Part shown: positions 7,465-16,048 of the stretch, piece by piece
Layout of the letters: each line of letters opens with the position of its first letter
How positions within the stretch are numbered: the first letter of the stretch is position 1
Assembly: GCF_002162375.1 (NCBI RefSeq)
Contig: NZ_CP021425.1
Coordinates: 620,001 to 684,000 of the forward strand
From: Oleiphilus messinensis
GTDB lineage: Bacteria > Pseudomonadota > Gammaproteobacteria > Pseudomonadales > Oleiphilaceae
DNA: 64,000 bases
Direction: 5' to 3'
Translations under genes and position numbers: made by a program
The notes under the pieces: model-generated
The model's input: only the letters and a program-made list of their open reading frames with translations
Told to the model about the DNA's origin: nothing
Databases searched by the model: none

Positions 7465-9456
7465 TCAAACTTCTATTTGGAAGTTGATTTGTTTTCGTTT
7501 TTGGTCAACTTTGTCCAATTTTACCCTTACTTTTTGTTCGGGTACAAAGGTTAATTCAGGGCCCTTCAGGGTTTGATACACGGCATCGAAGCTGTATTTT
7601 CCGGCCATTTCTTTTGTGGAAACAAATCCGTCGATACCATTTTCATCCAGTTTTGCCTGGAATCCTGCTGAGGTGCACCGGGTTATGGTCGCATCATAGA
7701 CTTCATCTGCAGGCAGTGACTTGATGTATTGGCATTTTAACCACTGCTCCATTTCGTTAACCGCCATGCGCGCCTTTTGTTGCGCTTGCTGGATGTTGGT
7801 GGCCTGTTCAGGGGTTACGGTAATCGCGTCTTTCCCGTTGAGGTGGGCCTTGATCATCCGGTGCACAACGAAGTCATTGTATTTGCGAATGGGAGACGTA
7901 AATGTCGTGTAGTGGGGCAGGCCCATGCCGAAGTGAGGGGCGGCGCCAGGGGATAATTGACTGCGCTCCAACTGCCGGGTGATCAACGGGCGCAGGGGGA
8001 TTTCCGATGGGGTCCGCTCGGCAAGTTGTAGCAGGGTGATAAAGTCTTCGAGTGTACTAAAGCCAATCTGGGACACCTCAGGTGATGCCGGTGCGACTTT
8101 TTCTGCGATGATTTGCTCGATAGCTGATTGTTTGTCCTGACGAATCCCCGTGTGTGCGACGAATAAACCGGGGGCTTCCTGGCTGCCCGGGTTATCGAGC
8201 AAATAGCGGGCAGCGCAGCGGTTTGCTGCAATCATGCATTCCTCTACAATTTTGTGTGCAGAGGTTTGTTCAAGACGAACAATCTGTTCTATTTTTTGTT
8301 GCTCGTTCAATTTTAACCGGAAGTCCGTACGGTCATCATTGATTAGGGCATGGCTGAAACGCCATTGATTCAACGCGCTACTGATTGCTTTCAGGTACTG
8401 TAGCGATGTAGTCAACGCGGGTAGGTGGGCCGGGTCATTGAGCAGCGCTTGAATACCGGTTTCATCACCATTATCGATATACTGAGCAACACTTTCGTAA
8501 CTGAGTTTGCCGTGACTCTGCACCACTGCCTGGGTGATATTGAAGCTGTCAACATCGCCTTGAGCGGTAATTTCGAGTTTACACACCAGCGCAAGGCGGT
8601 TCTGGTCGGGAACCAGTGAACTAAGCTGGTTGGCAATGTGTTCGGGCAGCATTGAAATGACGCTACCCGGATAGTACACCGAACTACCCCGCAGTGCAGC
8701 TTCTTTCTCGATGGCAGACTCTGGGGCAATGAATGCCGTTGGATCGGCAATCGCAACGGATAGAGACCAGCCGGTATCCGTTGCCGTGGCGTACAGGGCG
8801 TCATCCATGTCCTGTGTGGCTGCAGAGTCAATCGTCAGAAATGGCAGCTGCGTGAGATCTTCCCGATTTGCACCTTCGCGAAGAATAACCTCATCCGTAA
8901 TCTGTGCGCATTCATCCAGAATTGCCTGAGACCAGTTATCCCTGACTTCGTGCTTGCTGATTGTGTAGAGTTTTTCAATACCCACTTGCTTTTCGGCACC
9001 CACCACATCAAGAACTGCAACCTGTGGTTTACCATTGCGAATGGGATGTTGGAGAATCTTACAGCGGACGAAATCACCTTCCTGAGCGTTTTGCAGTTTC
9101 CCCGGATGAATAAACAACCACCGTTGGAGTCCAGGTACGTCAGGCTCTGCGAAGCTGTTTTTATTTTTCTTTCTTACTCGGCCGATAAAGGTGGAGAGCT
9201 CGGATTGAATGAGGCGTTCAATCACACCGTAGTCTTTGTTTTTCTCATTGGTCAAAATTTCAATTTCGACTTCATCACCGGGGAATACCTTCTGCATTTC
9301 ATCTGCTGACAGGTAAATATCTTTCCCGGTATCATTGAGGGTGACGAAACCAAACTTAGAGTTACTACCTTTTACTCTGCCAGTGGCCAGGTTTCTGCTG
9401 GCTTTTATATCCTTTTTTAACTGCTTGAGCTGGTGGAGGGCATCCGAATTTAACAT
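7465..9456 (-). CDS. rnb: Exoribonuclease II (RNase II/VacB family)
   Basis: A 663-residue 3'-5' processive exoribonuclease, close in length to E. coli RNase II (644). The order is N-terminal OB/cold-shock domains (about 22-150), a catalytic RNB domain (about 195-530) and a C-terminal S1 RNA-binding domain (about 575-663). The metal-binding cluster is intact in DSAATQDMDDALYA (D210, D216, D218, D219). It degrades single-stranded RNA to short oligonucleotides in the cytoplasm. The S1 domain ends compactly without the basic tail usual in RNase R, which favours RNase II. The start at 9456 is preceded by a gap with no other gene. Confidence 0.92.
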   Translation of the reverse strand: MLNSDALHQLKQLKKDIKASRNLATGRVKGSNSKFGFVTLNDTGKDIYLSADEMQKVFPGDEVEIEILTNEKNKDYGVIERLIQSELSTFIGRVRKKNKNSFAEPDVPGLQRWLFIHPGKLQNAQEGDFVRCKILQHPIRNGKPQVAVLDVVGAEKQVGIEKLYTISKHEVRDNWSQAILDECAQITDEVILREGANREDLTQLPFLTIDSAATQDMDDALYATATDTGWSLSVAIADPTAFIAPESAIEKEAALRGSSVYYPGSVISMLPEHIANQLSSLVPDQNRLALVCKLEITAQGDVDSFNITQAVVQSHGKLSYESVAQYIDNGDETGIQALLNDPAHLPALTTSLQYLKAISSALNQWRFSHALINDDRTDFRLKLNEQQKIEQIVRLEQTSAHKIVEECMIAANRCAARYLLDNPGSQEAPGLFVAHTGIRQDKQSAIEQIIAEKVAPASPEVSQIGFSTLEDFITLLQLAERTPSEIPLRPLITRQLERSQLSPGAAPHFGMGLPHYTTFTSPIRKYNDFVVHRMIKAHLNGKDAITVTPEQATNIQQAQQKARMAVNEMEQWLKCQYIKSLPADEVYDATITRCTSAGFQAKLDENGIDGFVSTKEMAGKYSFDAVYQTLKGPELTFVPEQKVRVKLDKVDQKRKQINFQIEV

Positions 9457-9638
9457 GAAGACTGACCGCTTTTATCGGCCGGGGCAAACCCCGGAGTTGA
9501 TATTGAATGAGTTCTGAAGGTCACCAAAATACATAGGTTGTGGCACATCAGTTTGGGAATAATGGGTGAATGATACCGGAATTTTCAGTCAAGCGGGATA
9601 GATGTGATTGTATTTCTGTTCATCAACTGGGCTTGTTC

Positions 9639-12338
9639 TCAATTCGAGATCTTATTTTCAAGGGGATACTGCTTTTCCATTTTCAGTAAAACATCGATCA
9701 GATCATCGCTTTCAATCGGTTTGCAGAAAAAATAACCTTGCGCTTCATCACAGTTGTTGTCATTCAGGAATCCGGATTGAGCCTCGGTTTCAACCCCTTC
9801 CGCGACGACTTGAAGGTTCAGTTTGTGGGCCAGTGCGATGATGGCAGCGGTGAGCTCCATATCATTGCTGTTGTCCGGGATGTTCATGACAAAAGAACGG
9901 TCGACTTTCAATTTATCGACGCGAAAGTATTGGAGATAACTCAAAGAGGAGTACCCGGTTCCAAAGTCGTCTATCGCCAGTTTCAAGCCCGCTTCCTGTA
10001 ATTTTCGCAGTGTCGTTCTGGCGCGCTCTTTGTCTTCCATGATCATCGTCTCCGTCAATTCGAGCTCAAGGTGAGACGGTTTTAAGCGGTGTCGCTTAAT
10101 CACACTACGCAGTTTATCGACCAGTTCCCGGTCCTTGAATTGACGAGCCGAAAGATTGACGGCCATATTGATGTGTTTGAAACCATGACTTTGCAGTTCC
10201 GCCAATTTGGTGCAAGCCTCTTCCATGACGAAATCGCTAATACTGGTGATTTGGCCATTTTGTTCTGCTATCGGGATAAATACATCCGGGCTGATATCGC
10301 CCAGTTTGGTGCTGCGCCAGCGAATCAGCGCCTCAAGGCCATTGACCGTGCCCTTTATCATATCGATTTTAGGTTGATAGACCAGGCGGAATTCGCTATT
10401 GCTGATCGCATTGACAAGCTCTTTTTCGATCAGGCGTTTGCTTTGCGATGCTTCTTCAAGCTGTGCATCGTAGTAACAGTATTGATCCCGGCCGCTTTCT
10501 TTTGCTGTGCGCAACGCTTCATCAGAACGGTGAAGTAATTCATTGGCGGTCAATTGGGCCTTTTCGTCCACAGCAATGCCTATGCTGGCAGAAACGCGAA
10601 TGGTTTTGCCGCGAATTTCAATGGGTACTCGCAGTGTGTTCAGCACTTTCTCGGCTACTTTATCCAGGCCGATATTTATCCGCTCGACCTGGATCAGGAT
10701 TGCAAACTCATCACCGCTGATCCGGGCGACGATGTCGGATTGTCTGACACATCCCGCAATACGGTCAGCAAGTTGGACCAGTATTTGATCGGCGATATCA
10801 TGGCCAAGCGTATTATTGAGATGTTTAAAATGGTCGATATCGATGTGCAGGATGGCAATACTGAAAGAATGCCGCTTGCGATGCTGGATTGCCCGCTCCA
10901 ACAGAATCCGGAACAAGTGTCGATTGACCAGATTTGTTACCGGGTCATAATAAGCAAGTTGTTCCATACGCTGATTGTTCAAACAGAACGCCATATTCGA
11001 GGCCGCAATTGCAATATTCGATTTTACCAGATTCCGGTAATGCTCCTCGGGCTGGCCCTCGACTTCTCGATAGATAATCACACCACCAAACCGCTCTCCT
11101 TTTTCGGATACCATGGATTCTGACCAGGCGCTCTTCAGGAAACTGACATCAAATTGGTTCAAATATTTACGGTGGGGGTCGGAGTACAATGAGGGAATAG
11201 TCCAACTGGTGCCGTTAAACAGAGTCAGGCTATCATCGTCCTGGTCGGTTCGAATGGTTTTCAGGCTCTGGATGAAGCCTTCGTCAAGGCTGGGGGCTGC
11301 AATTTTGGTGATTCGATGTGTCACATTGTCCAGCAGGTAGGTTACGCAACGGCTTTGTGGAATTGCACTTTCCAGAACGTCGGCCAGATGCTCGATGACA
11401 TTGTCCGGGCTTTCATTTCCGGCGAGTTTGCTTTGCAGTGTTAGATTGGTGCGTAAGTGCTTCTGTTTGATCAACGCATCGGCGAGTTCATAGTGCATTT
11501 TACCAATTTTCTTATTGAAGATACGATAGAGCATGTAAACAAGTGCGATGAGCAGCGCAGTGGTCGTGAGCGATATTATTAGCAAGCCACTCAATTGGCT
11601 CGCAGTTGAGGGTGGATGCCAGGTCAGGTGGCCGACCTCATCGCCAATCGGGGAGTACAGTTTTAGCCGTGTTGCGGCGTTCTCGGTATTGATTGGTGAT
11701 TTGTTTTTCGGGATGAATCGCAAATTCTGCAGCGAAAAACTGGTGCTGATCTGTTGTAAGCTCCGAGCATTGATTTCGGATAGAAAAACCAGAATTCCCC
11801 GGTTTTCGTTTGTGTAGTTCAGGGTATCGGGCTGCACCGGCGTGAATGCGGAAATTGCCCCGGAGAACAATTTATCTCTCCAGACAAGGAAAAAGCTTTC
11901 TGCGGTTGAGATGTTTAATGGCGTGCTTTTCGCTTGATTCAATAATGGCTGAATCTGGTATTGAATGTAGGCCCGCTCATCTTTCTCCAGGGGGCGATCC
12001 TCAATATGATGAAAAACCATGGTATCGGATGCATCGATAATAATCACGCCAGAGACCCCGAGGCTGGCCATACCTTTCAAACCGAAATATTCTGACAGCC
12101 AGGCATCATTTCGATTGATTAGCGCTTCACGAATCGCTTCATCCCACCAGCTGTTGTCATTGGTTAAATTGGCCGTGCGCAGGCTGATGGATTCCATTGC
12201 CCCCTGAGCGATATTTTTTGCACTTTCCAGGCTGGTCTGCTGAATGGTATTAATCGAGATCAATAGGATGAAAAACAAGCTGACCAGTGCACCGACCGCG
12301 GAAAAGACAAAGTAGAGAATGATAGATTGATGCCGCAT
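9639..12338 (-). CDS. CHASE4-GAF-like-GGDEF-EAL membrane protein (c-di-GMP turnover)
   Basis: An 899-residue inner-membrane protein. TM helices at about 9-30 and 250-272 bracket a periplasmic CHASE4-type sensor (TNDNSWWDEAIREALINRND near 60, a family mark). A GAF-like cytoplasmic segment (about 305-450), GGDEF (about 460-625) and EAL (about 635-885) follow. The GGDEF signature reads SGDEF (541-545), with an RxxD inhibitory site (RQSD, 532-535). The EAL half keeps E669-A-L, LTET and DDFGTGYSS (790-798), so phosphodiesterase activity is likely, while cyclase activity is uncertain with the S substitution. It is divergent from the solute-binding genes at 12602. Confidence 0.93.
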   Translation of the reverse strand: MRHQSIILYFVFSAVGALVSLFFILLISINTIQQTSLESAKNIAQGAMESISLRTANLTNDNSWWDEAIREALINRNDAWLSEYFGLKGMASLGVSGVIIIDASDTMVFHHIEDRPLEKDERAYIQYQIQPLLNQAKSTPLNISTAESFFLVWRDKLFSGAISAFTPVQPDTLNYTNENRGILVFLSEINARSLQQISTSFSLQNLRFIPKNKSPINTENAATRLKLYSPIGDEVGHLTWHPPSTASQLSGLLIISLTTTALLIALVYMLYRIFNKKIGKMHYELADALIKQKHLRTNLTLQSKLAGNESPDNVIEHLADVLESAIPQSRCVTYLLDNVTHRITKIAAPSLDEGFIQSLKTIRTDQDDDSLTLFNGTSWTIPSLYSDPHRKYLNQFDVSFLKSAWSESMVSEKGERFGGVIIYREVEGQPEEHYRNLVKSNIAIAASNMAFCLNNQRMEQLAYYDPVTNLVNRHLFRILLERAIQHRKRHSFSIAILHIDIDHFKHLNNTLGHDIADQILVQLADRIAGCVRQSDIVARISGDEFAILIQVERINIGLDKVAEKVLNTLRVPIEIRGKTIRVSASIGIAVDEKAQLTANELLHRSDEALRTAKESGRDQYCYYDAQLEEASQSKRLIEKELVNAISNSEFRLVYQPKIDMIKGTVNGLEALIRWRSTKLGDISPDVFIPIAEQNGQITSISDFVMEEACTKLAELQSHGFKHINMAVNLSARQFKDRELVDKLRSVIKRHRLKPSHLELELTETMIMEDKERARTTLRKLQEAGLKLAIDDFGTGYSSLSYLQYFRVDKLKVDRSFVMNIPDNSNDMELTAAIIALAHKLNLQVVAEGVETEAQSGFLNDNNCDEAQGYFFCKPIESDDLIDVLLKMEKQYPLENKISN

Positions 12339-12505
12339 ATTGACTGGTAATATAACCTGAGTAATGAGTGAGTATATGGGGTTGCCGCCGAAAACGCGAT
12401 CTATAAACGCGTTGCATTCTATCTGCTCCTATTGAGTATAGCGGTGATTCATTTCTATGCGATATTTCTATGTGACTGATTCATTTGAATAAAAGCAGAT
12501 GGTTG

Positions 12506-12523
12506 CGATATCGTACGATATCG
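12506..12523. promoter_or_regulatory. Perfect 18-bp palindrome upstream of the solute-binding operon
   Basis: CGATATCGTACGATATCG is its own reverse complement and is built of two GATATCG half-sites. It lies about 95 bases before the plus-strand gene at 12602 and 170 bases before the divergent GGDEF-EAL gene, a good position for an operator. A TATAAT hexamer follows at 12571-12576. The binding protein is unknown. Confidence 0.6.
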
Positions 12524-12601
12524 TGCGGTATTGAGGACCAAGTCGCAATATTATTGGCTTAATATCAGTCTATAATGAGGAAAGAAAGCGATCTGGTGTA
12601 A

Positions 12602-14344
12602 GTGAGTAATCATATGATCTGGAAACGGTTGGCAGGTGCAGGCACTCGGTCTTCAGCGCTATTAATCGCCTTGTTGATGTCTGTTGTCGTTGGTGCAGAT
12701 GAAGCACAGGATCGTGTGGCTACGGCGAAAAAATGGATCGAGCAGGAGTTTCGTGTTTCGACCTTGAGTCCTGAGGAGCAGCTCAAGGAATTACAGTGGT
12801 TTATCAAGGCTGCTGAACCCTACCGTGGCATGACTATTCATGTTGTTTCTGAGCGAATTGATACCCACTGGTATGAAGCCAGTACCCTGGCCAGAGCGTT
12901 CCGGGAGATTACCGGCATTAATGTTGTCCACGAGTTAACCGGTGAGGATGACTTGGTCAAGAAGCTCCAGGTGCAGATGGAAACCGGACAAAATCTTTAT
13001 GATGCCTACATAAATGACAGCGACCTTATCGGAACACACTATCGCTATCAGGAAGTGTTGCCGCTCTCGGATTATATACTGGCAGAAGGCGCAGATATCA
13101 CCCTGCCAACACTGGATCTAGATGATTTTATCGGTTTGAGTTTTGTTACAGCTCCGGACGGAAAACTCTATCAACTGCCGGATCAACAATTTGCCAACCT
13201 TTACTGGTACCGACACGACTGGTTCAGTCGGCCTGATTTGAAAAAACAGTTTAAACGGCGTTTTGGCTACGAGCTGGATGTGCCGAGAAACTGGTCTGCC
13301 TACGAAGATATTGCTGATTTTTTTACCAATCACGTTAAAAACCTTGATGGTCAGCGGGTCTATGGACATATGGATTACGCGCGCGTTGATCCTTCATTGG
13401 GCTGGCGTATGTCTGACGCCTGGTTGTCCATGGCCGGTGCCGGGGATACCGGGTTGCCGAACGGATTTCCTGTGGACGAATGGGGGATTCGGGTGATTGG
13501 TTGCCAGCCAGTCGGAGCCAGTGTTGAGCGCGGTGGTGCACTGAATGGTCCGGCAGCGATTTATGCGGTAAACCGTTTTATCGACTGGCTGGATCAATAC
13601 GCGCCGCCCGAGGCACGATCACTCAATTTTACGGAAGCGGGAGAGTGGGTTGGTAAAGGTCAGATTGCACAGCAGATTTTCTGGTATACCGCCTTTACTG
13701 CGGCTGTATCCAAGCCAGGCCTGCCGGTTATGAATCCTGATGGTACGCCAAAATGGCGTATCGCGCCGTCTCCCCATGGTGCATATTGGGATGAAGGCAT
13801 GAAACTGGGCTATCAGGATGCGGGTTCCTGGACCTTAATGAAAAATACGCCTCCGAAACGGCGCGATGCGGCATGGTTGTACGCGCAATTCACTGTTTCC
13901 AAAACCGTTTCGTTGCAAAAAACCTTGAAGGGGTTAACGCCCATTCGAAACTCGGATCTGATGTCGGACGCAATGAGCAAAAAAGCACCTTACCTGGGTG
14001 GCTTTGTTGAATTCTATCGAAGTCGTAGTCGCGACATCTGGACCCCGACCGGAACCAATGTACCTAATTATCCCCGATTGTCAGTCTTGTGGTGGAAGCA
14101 TGTTTCCCTGGCGCTTGTGGGTAAGTTGACTACGGTGCAGGCGATGAATAGTCTTGCGAATGCAATGGATGATGAGTTGAGCTACATCGCCTCCCGGCAT
14201 TCGATGATCTGTAAACCTGTACTCAATGAACTGAAATCCCAGGAATACTGGTTGCAACAACCGGGCGCGCCTAAAGCGAAGCGCGATGAAAAGCCTCCCG
14301 GAGAAACCTGGACCTATGAGGAGGCGATCCGAGCATGGGACTGA
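12602..14344 (+). CDS. ABC-type carbohydrate/glycerol substrate-binding protein (GlpV-like), orphan
   Basis: A 580-residue periplasmic binding protein with a signal peptide ending near VVGADE. The opening ATAKKWIEQEFRVSTLSPEEQ, then IHVVSERIDTHWYE and the central YDAYINDSDLIGTHYR, resemble the long (about 570-580 residue) solute-binding subunits of glycerol ABC systems such as rhizobial GlpV; this rests on memory of the family. No permease or ATPase gene is nearby, so transport would need partners elsewhere, or the protein has a sensory role. The start is GTG 12602 or ATG 12614; a GAGGAAAG sits at 12577. It overlaps the next gene by 10 bases, indicating translational coupling. Confidence 0.85.
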   Translation: MSNHMIWKRLAGAGTRSSALLIALLMSVVVGADEAQDRVATAKKWIEQEFRVSTLSPEEQLKELQWFIKAAEPYRGMTIHVVSERIDTHWYEASTLARAFREITGINVVHELTGEDDLVKKLQVQMETGQNLYDAYINDSDLIGTHYRYQEVLPLSDYILAEGADITLPTLDLDDFIGLSFVTAPDGKLYQLPDQQFANLYWYRHDWFSRPDLKKQFKRRFGYELDVPRNWSAYEDIADFFTNHVKNLDGQRVYGHMDYARVDPSLGWRMSDAWLSMAGAGDTGLPNGFPVDEWGIRVIGCQPVGASVERGGALNGPAAIYAVNRFIDWLDQYAPPEARSLNFTEAGEWVGKGQIAQQIFWYTAFTAAVSKPGLPVMNPDGTPKWRIAPSPHGAYWDEGMKLGYQDAGSWTLMKNTPPKRRDAAWLYAQFTVSKTVSLQKTLKGLTPIRNSDLMSDAMSKKAPYLGGFVEFYRSRSRDIWTPTGTNVPNYPRLSVLWWKHVSLALVGKLTTVQAMNSLANAMDDELSYIASRHSMICKPVLNELKSQEYWLQQPGAPKAKRDEKPPGETWTYEEAIRAWD

Positions 14345-15087
14345 AATTGTGGTTTAATCCTGTGAATTGGCAGTTGCTGCGACTGGTTGGCCTGTTCTTG
14401 TTTTTTATCCCGTTTCAGGTGAATGCCGAGCGTCTCAGTCTGGTAACCTTTCTGGAGCGTCCGCTGGTGGAGAACGTGGATGGCAAACCGGCCGGGGTAG
14501 TGGTTGATGTGGTGTCTGAAATGATGCGTCGAGCGGGTATGGATTACAATATCCAGCTAGTGCCGCCCAAGCGGGCCCTGATGGTCGCCCAGAGAACCCA
14601 GCATCACTGTGTATTTCCAATTGAGCGGAGCCAGGAGCGTGAGGTTTTTTTCCATTGGGTTCGTCCGGTATTAATTTCCCGCCATGGGCTGTACAGTGCG
14701 CCAGACCGACCGATTCGATTGCAAACCCTCTCGGATGTCCAGCCTTATGTTATTGGCAGTTTCTTGGGCAGTGGCGTTGGAGAATATCTGGAGTCGTTCG
14801 GGTATACCCTGGATTACGCGTCCCGTAATGAGCTTAATATTGCGAAGTTACAAAAGCGAAGAATCGATCTCTGGGCATCCGATGTGTTGTCCGCGACCTA
14901 TCTGGCTCGTGAAAACAATGTCAAACTCAATGATCCGGAGCTAATTTTCTTCACCACTGTGCGGGCTATGGCGTGTAATCTCGATACGGATGCCACATTA
15001 ATTGATCACCTTCAGGTTGTGCTAACCGGCATGTATCGGGACGGTACAGTCGATAAGTTGACCAAATCCGCACAGGCACCGCGTTGA
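14335..15087 (+). CDS. Family 3 extracellular solute-binding protein (SBP_bac_3), no transporter partner
   Basis: A 250-residue protein with a signal peptide (LVGLFLFFIPFQVNA, cleavage near residue 31). The type 3 binding-protein plan is seen: RLSLVTFLERPLVENVDG, GVVVDVVSEMMRRAGMDYNI, PPKRALMVAQ and a second lobe with VIGSFLGSGVGEYLE and DLWASDVLSA. Such proteins usually bind amino acids or other small polar molecules. It starts inside the last codons of the GlpV-like gene, so the two are co-translated. Two binding proteins of different classes in one operon with no membrane channel is unusual and points to sensing or to scavenging for distant transporters. Confidence 0.86.
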   Translation: MGLKLWFNPVNWQLLRLVGLFLFFIPFQVNAERLSLVTFLERPLVENVDGKPAGVVVDVVSEMMRRAGMDYNIQLVPPKRALMVAQRTQHHCVFPIERSQEREVFFHWVRPVLISRHGLYSAPDRPIRLQTLSDVQPYVIGSFLGSGVGEYLESFGYTLDYASRNELNIAKLQKRRIDLWASDVLSATYLARENNVKLNDPELIFFTTVRAMACNLDTDATLIDHLQVVLTGMYRDGTVDKLTKSAQAPR

Positions 15088-15158
15088 GGCGTTGACCTTT
15101 TCTATGTGATCTCCTAAGGTAAGCGGCTTCTTGCATACTGGATGCGAAAGGAGCCTTC

Positions 15159-15923
15159 ATGGCAGATATGGTTACGTACCTGTTGCTGGGCGCAATGGGC
15201 GCACAATTCGATTATCGCGAATATCAGGAAGATGGTGATCGGTTGCTTCAGGAAAAAGGCGGGTTAACCGGGTGGTATGCGCAAGGTGGGCTGCGTACCG
15301 ATGCGCTTGAGCTTGAACTTCAGTTACAAAAAATTTCAGGCAAAGTCGATTACCGGGGCCATACCAATTTAGGGTTGCCGTTGCTGACGGATACGGATGA
15401 AACCCTCGAAACTGCGCGATTGTCCGGTGCTTTATCACTGTTCGAGTTTGAGGCGTTGCAATTTCGTCATCAACTTCAAGGTTATCTGGCAGGACAGTAC
15501 CGGGAATGGTACCGGGATATTTTACCGACCCGCTCTGTTTCGGGTCTGGTTGAAGATTATGCCTGGTCGGAGCTGTATGTTGGCGGACGTTGGTCGGCTA
15601 ATGACGGCCCGTTGCGCATGGGGTTTACCCTTGCCGCATCCAAAGTGCTGAATCCGCGCATTGAAGTTGAACTGAATTTTGCCGGTGTGGACACCATTCT
15701 CCTGGAGATGAAAGGGGGGTATGGTGCTTTGGCAGAGTTCAGCACTGAATATGCACTTTCTGATGCGGTGGTATTGCATGGCGTGGTTGCCTGGCAACAC
15801 TGGGAGTTCGACACAAGTGCCTGGAAATCTTTTGAAAGTGAGCGAGGCCCGCTGCGTATTCGAGAGCCGGAAAGTCATTCCGCCCTGTTAATCTTGCAGA
15901 CAGGCTTGTCCTGGCGATTTTGA
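15159..15923 (+). CDS. Putative outer-membrane beta-barrel protein lacking a signal peptide
   Basis: A 254-residue protein of alternating strands with many aromatic residues and a C-terminal LQTGLSWRF (terminal phenylalanine), the recognition end of outer-membrane barrels. A FDYREYQEDG opening and KVDYRGHTNLGLPLLTDTDE also recall a proteobacterial barrel family. The ATG at 15159 has a strong AAAGGAG site, but the resulting N-terminus (MADMVTYLLLGAMGAQ) is not a convincing signal peptide. The upstream frame is closed by TAA at 15120. The signal may have been lost by a 5' deletion, or the product may not be exported. It is third in the solute-binding operon (71-base gap). Confidence 0.65.
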   Translation: MADMVTYLLLGAMGAQFDYREYQEDGDRLLQEKGGLTGWYAQGGLRTDALELELQLQKISGKVDYRGHTNLGLPLLTDTDETLETARLSGALSLFEFEALQFRHQLQGYLAGQYREWYRDILPTRSVSGLVEDYAWSELYVGGRWSANDGPLRMGFTLAASKVLNPRIEVELNFAGVDTILLEMKGGYGALAEFSTEYALSDAVVLHGVVAWQHWEFDTSAWKSFESERGPLRIREPESHSALLILQTGLSWRF

Positions 15924-15956
15924 CGGCATGCGAGTTCGGCCAGCGGTTTGCTGTAA

Positions 15957-16021
15957 CCTTGTGTAAAACTATAGCCTTGTGTAAAACTATAGCCTTGAGT
16001 AACACTATAACCTTAAGTAAC
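15957..16021. repeat. 18-bp tandem repeat, about 3.6 copies
   Basis: Units at 15957, 15975, 15993 and 16011 of the type CCTTGTGTAAAACTATAG; the first two are identical and the later ones diverge. It lies 33 bases after the barrel gene's stop and just before the 3' end of the convergent GGDEF-EAL gene. Confidence 0.85.
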
Positions 16022-16048
16022 AGGCACCAGAGGTAACGGATATCAGTC

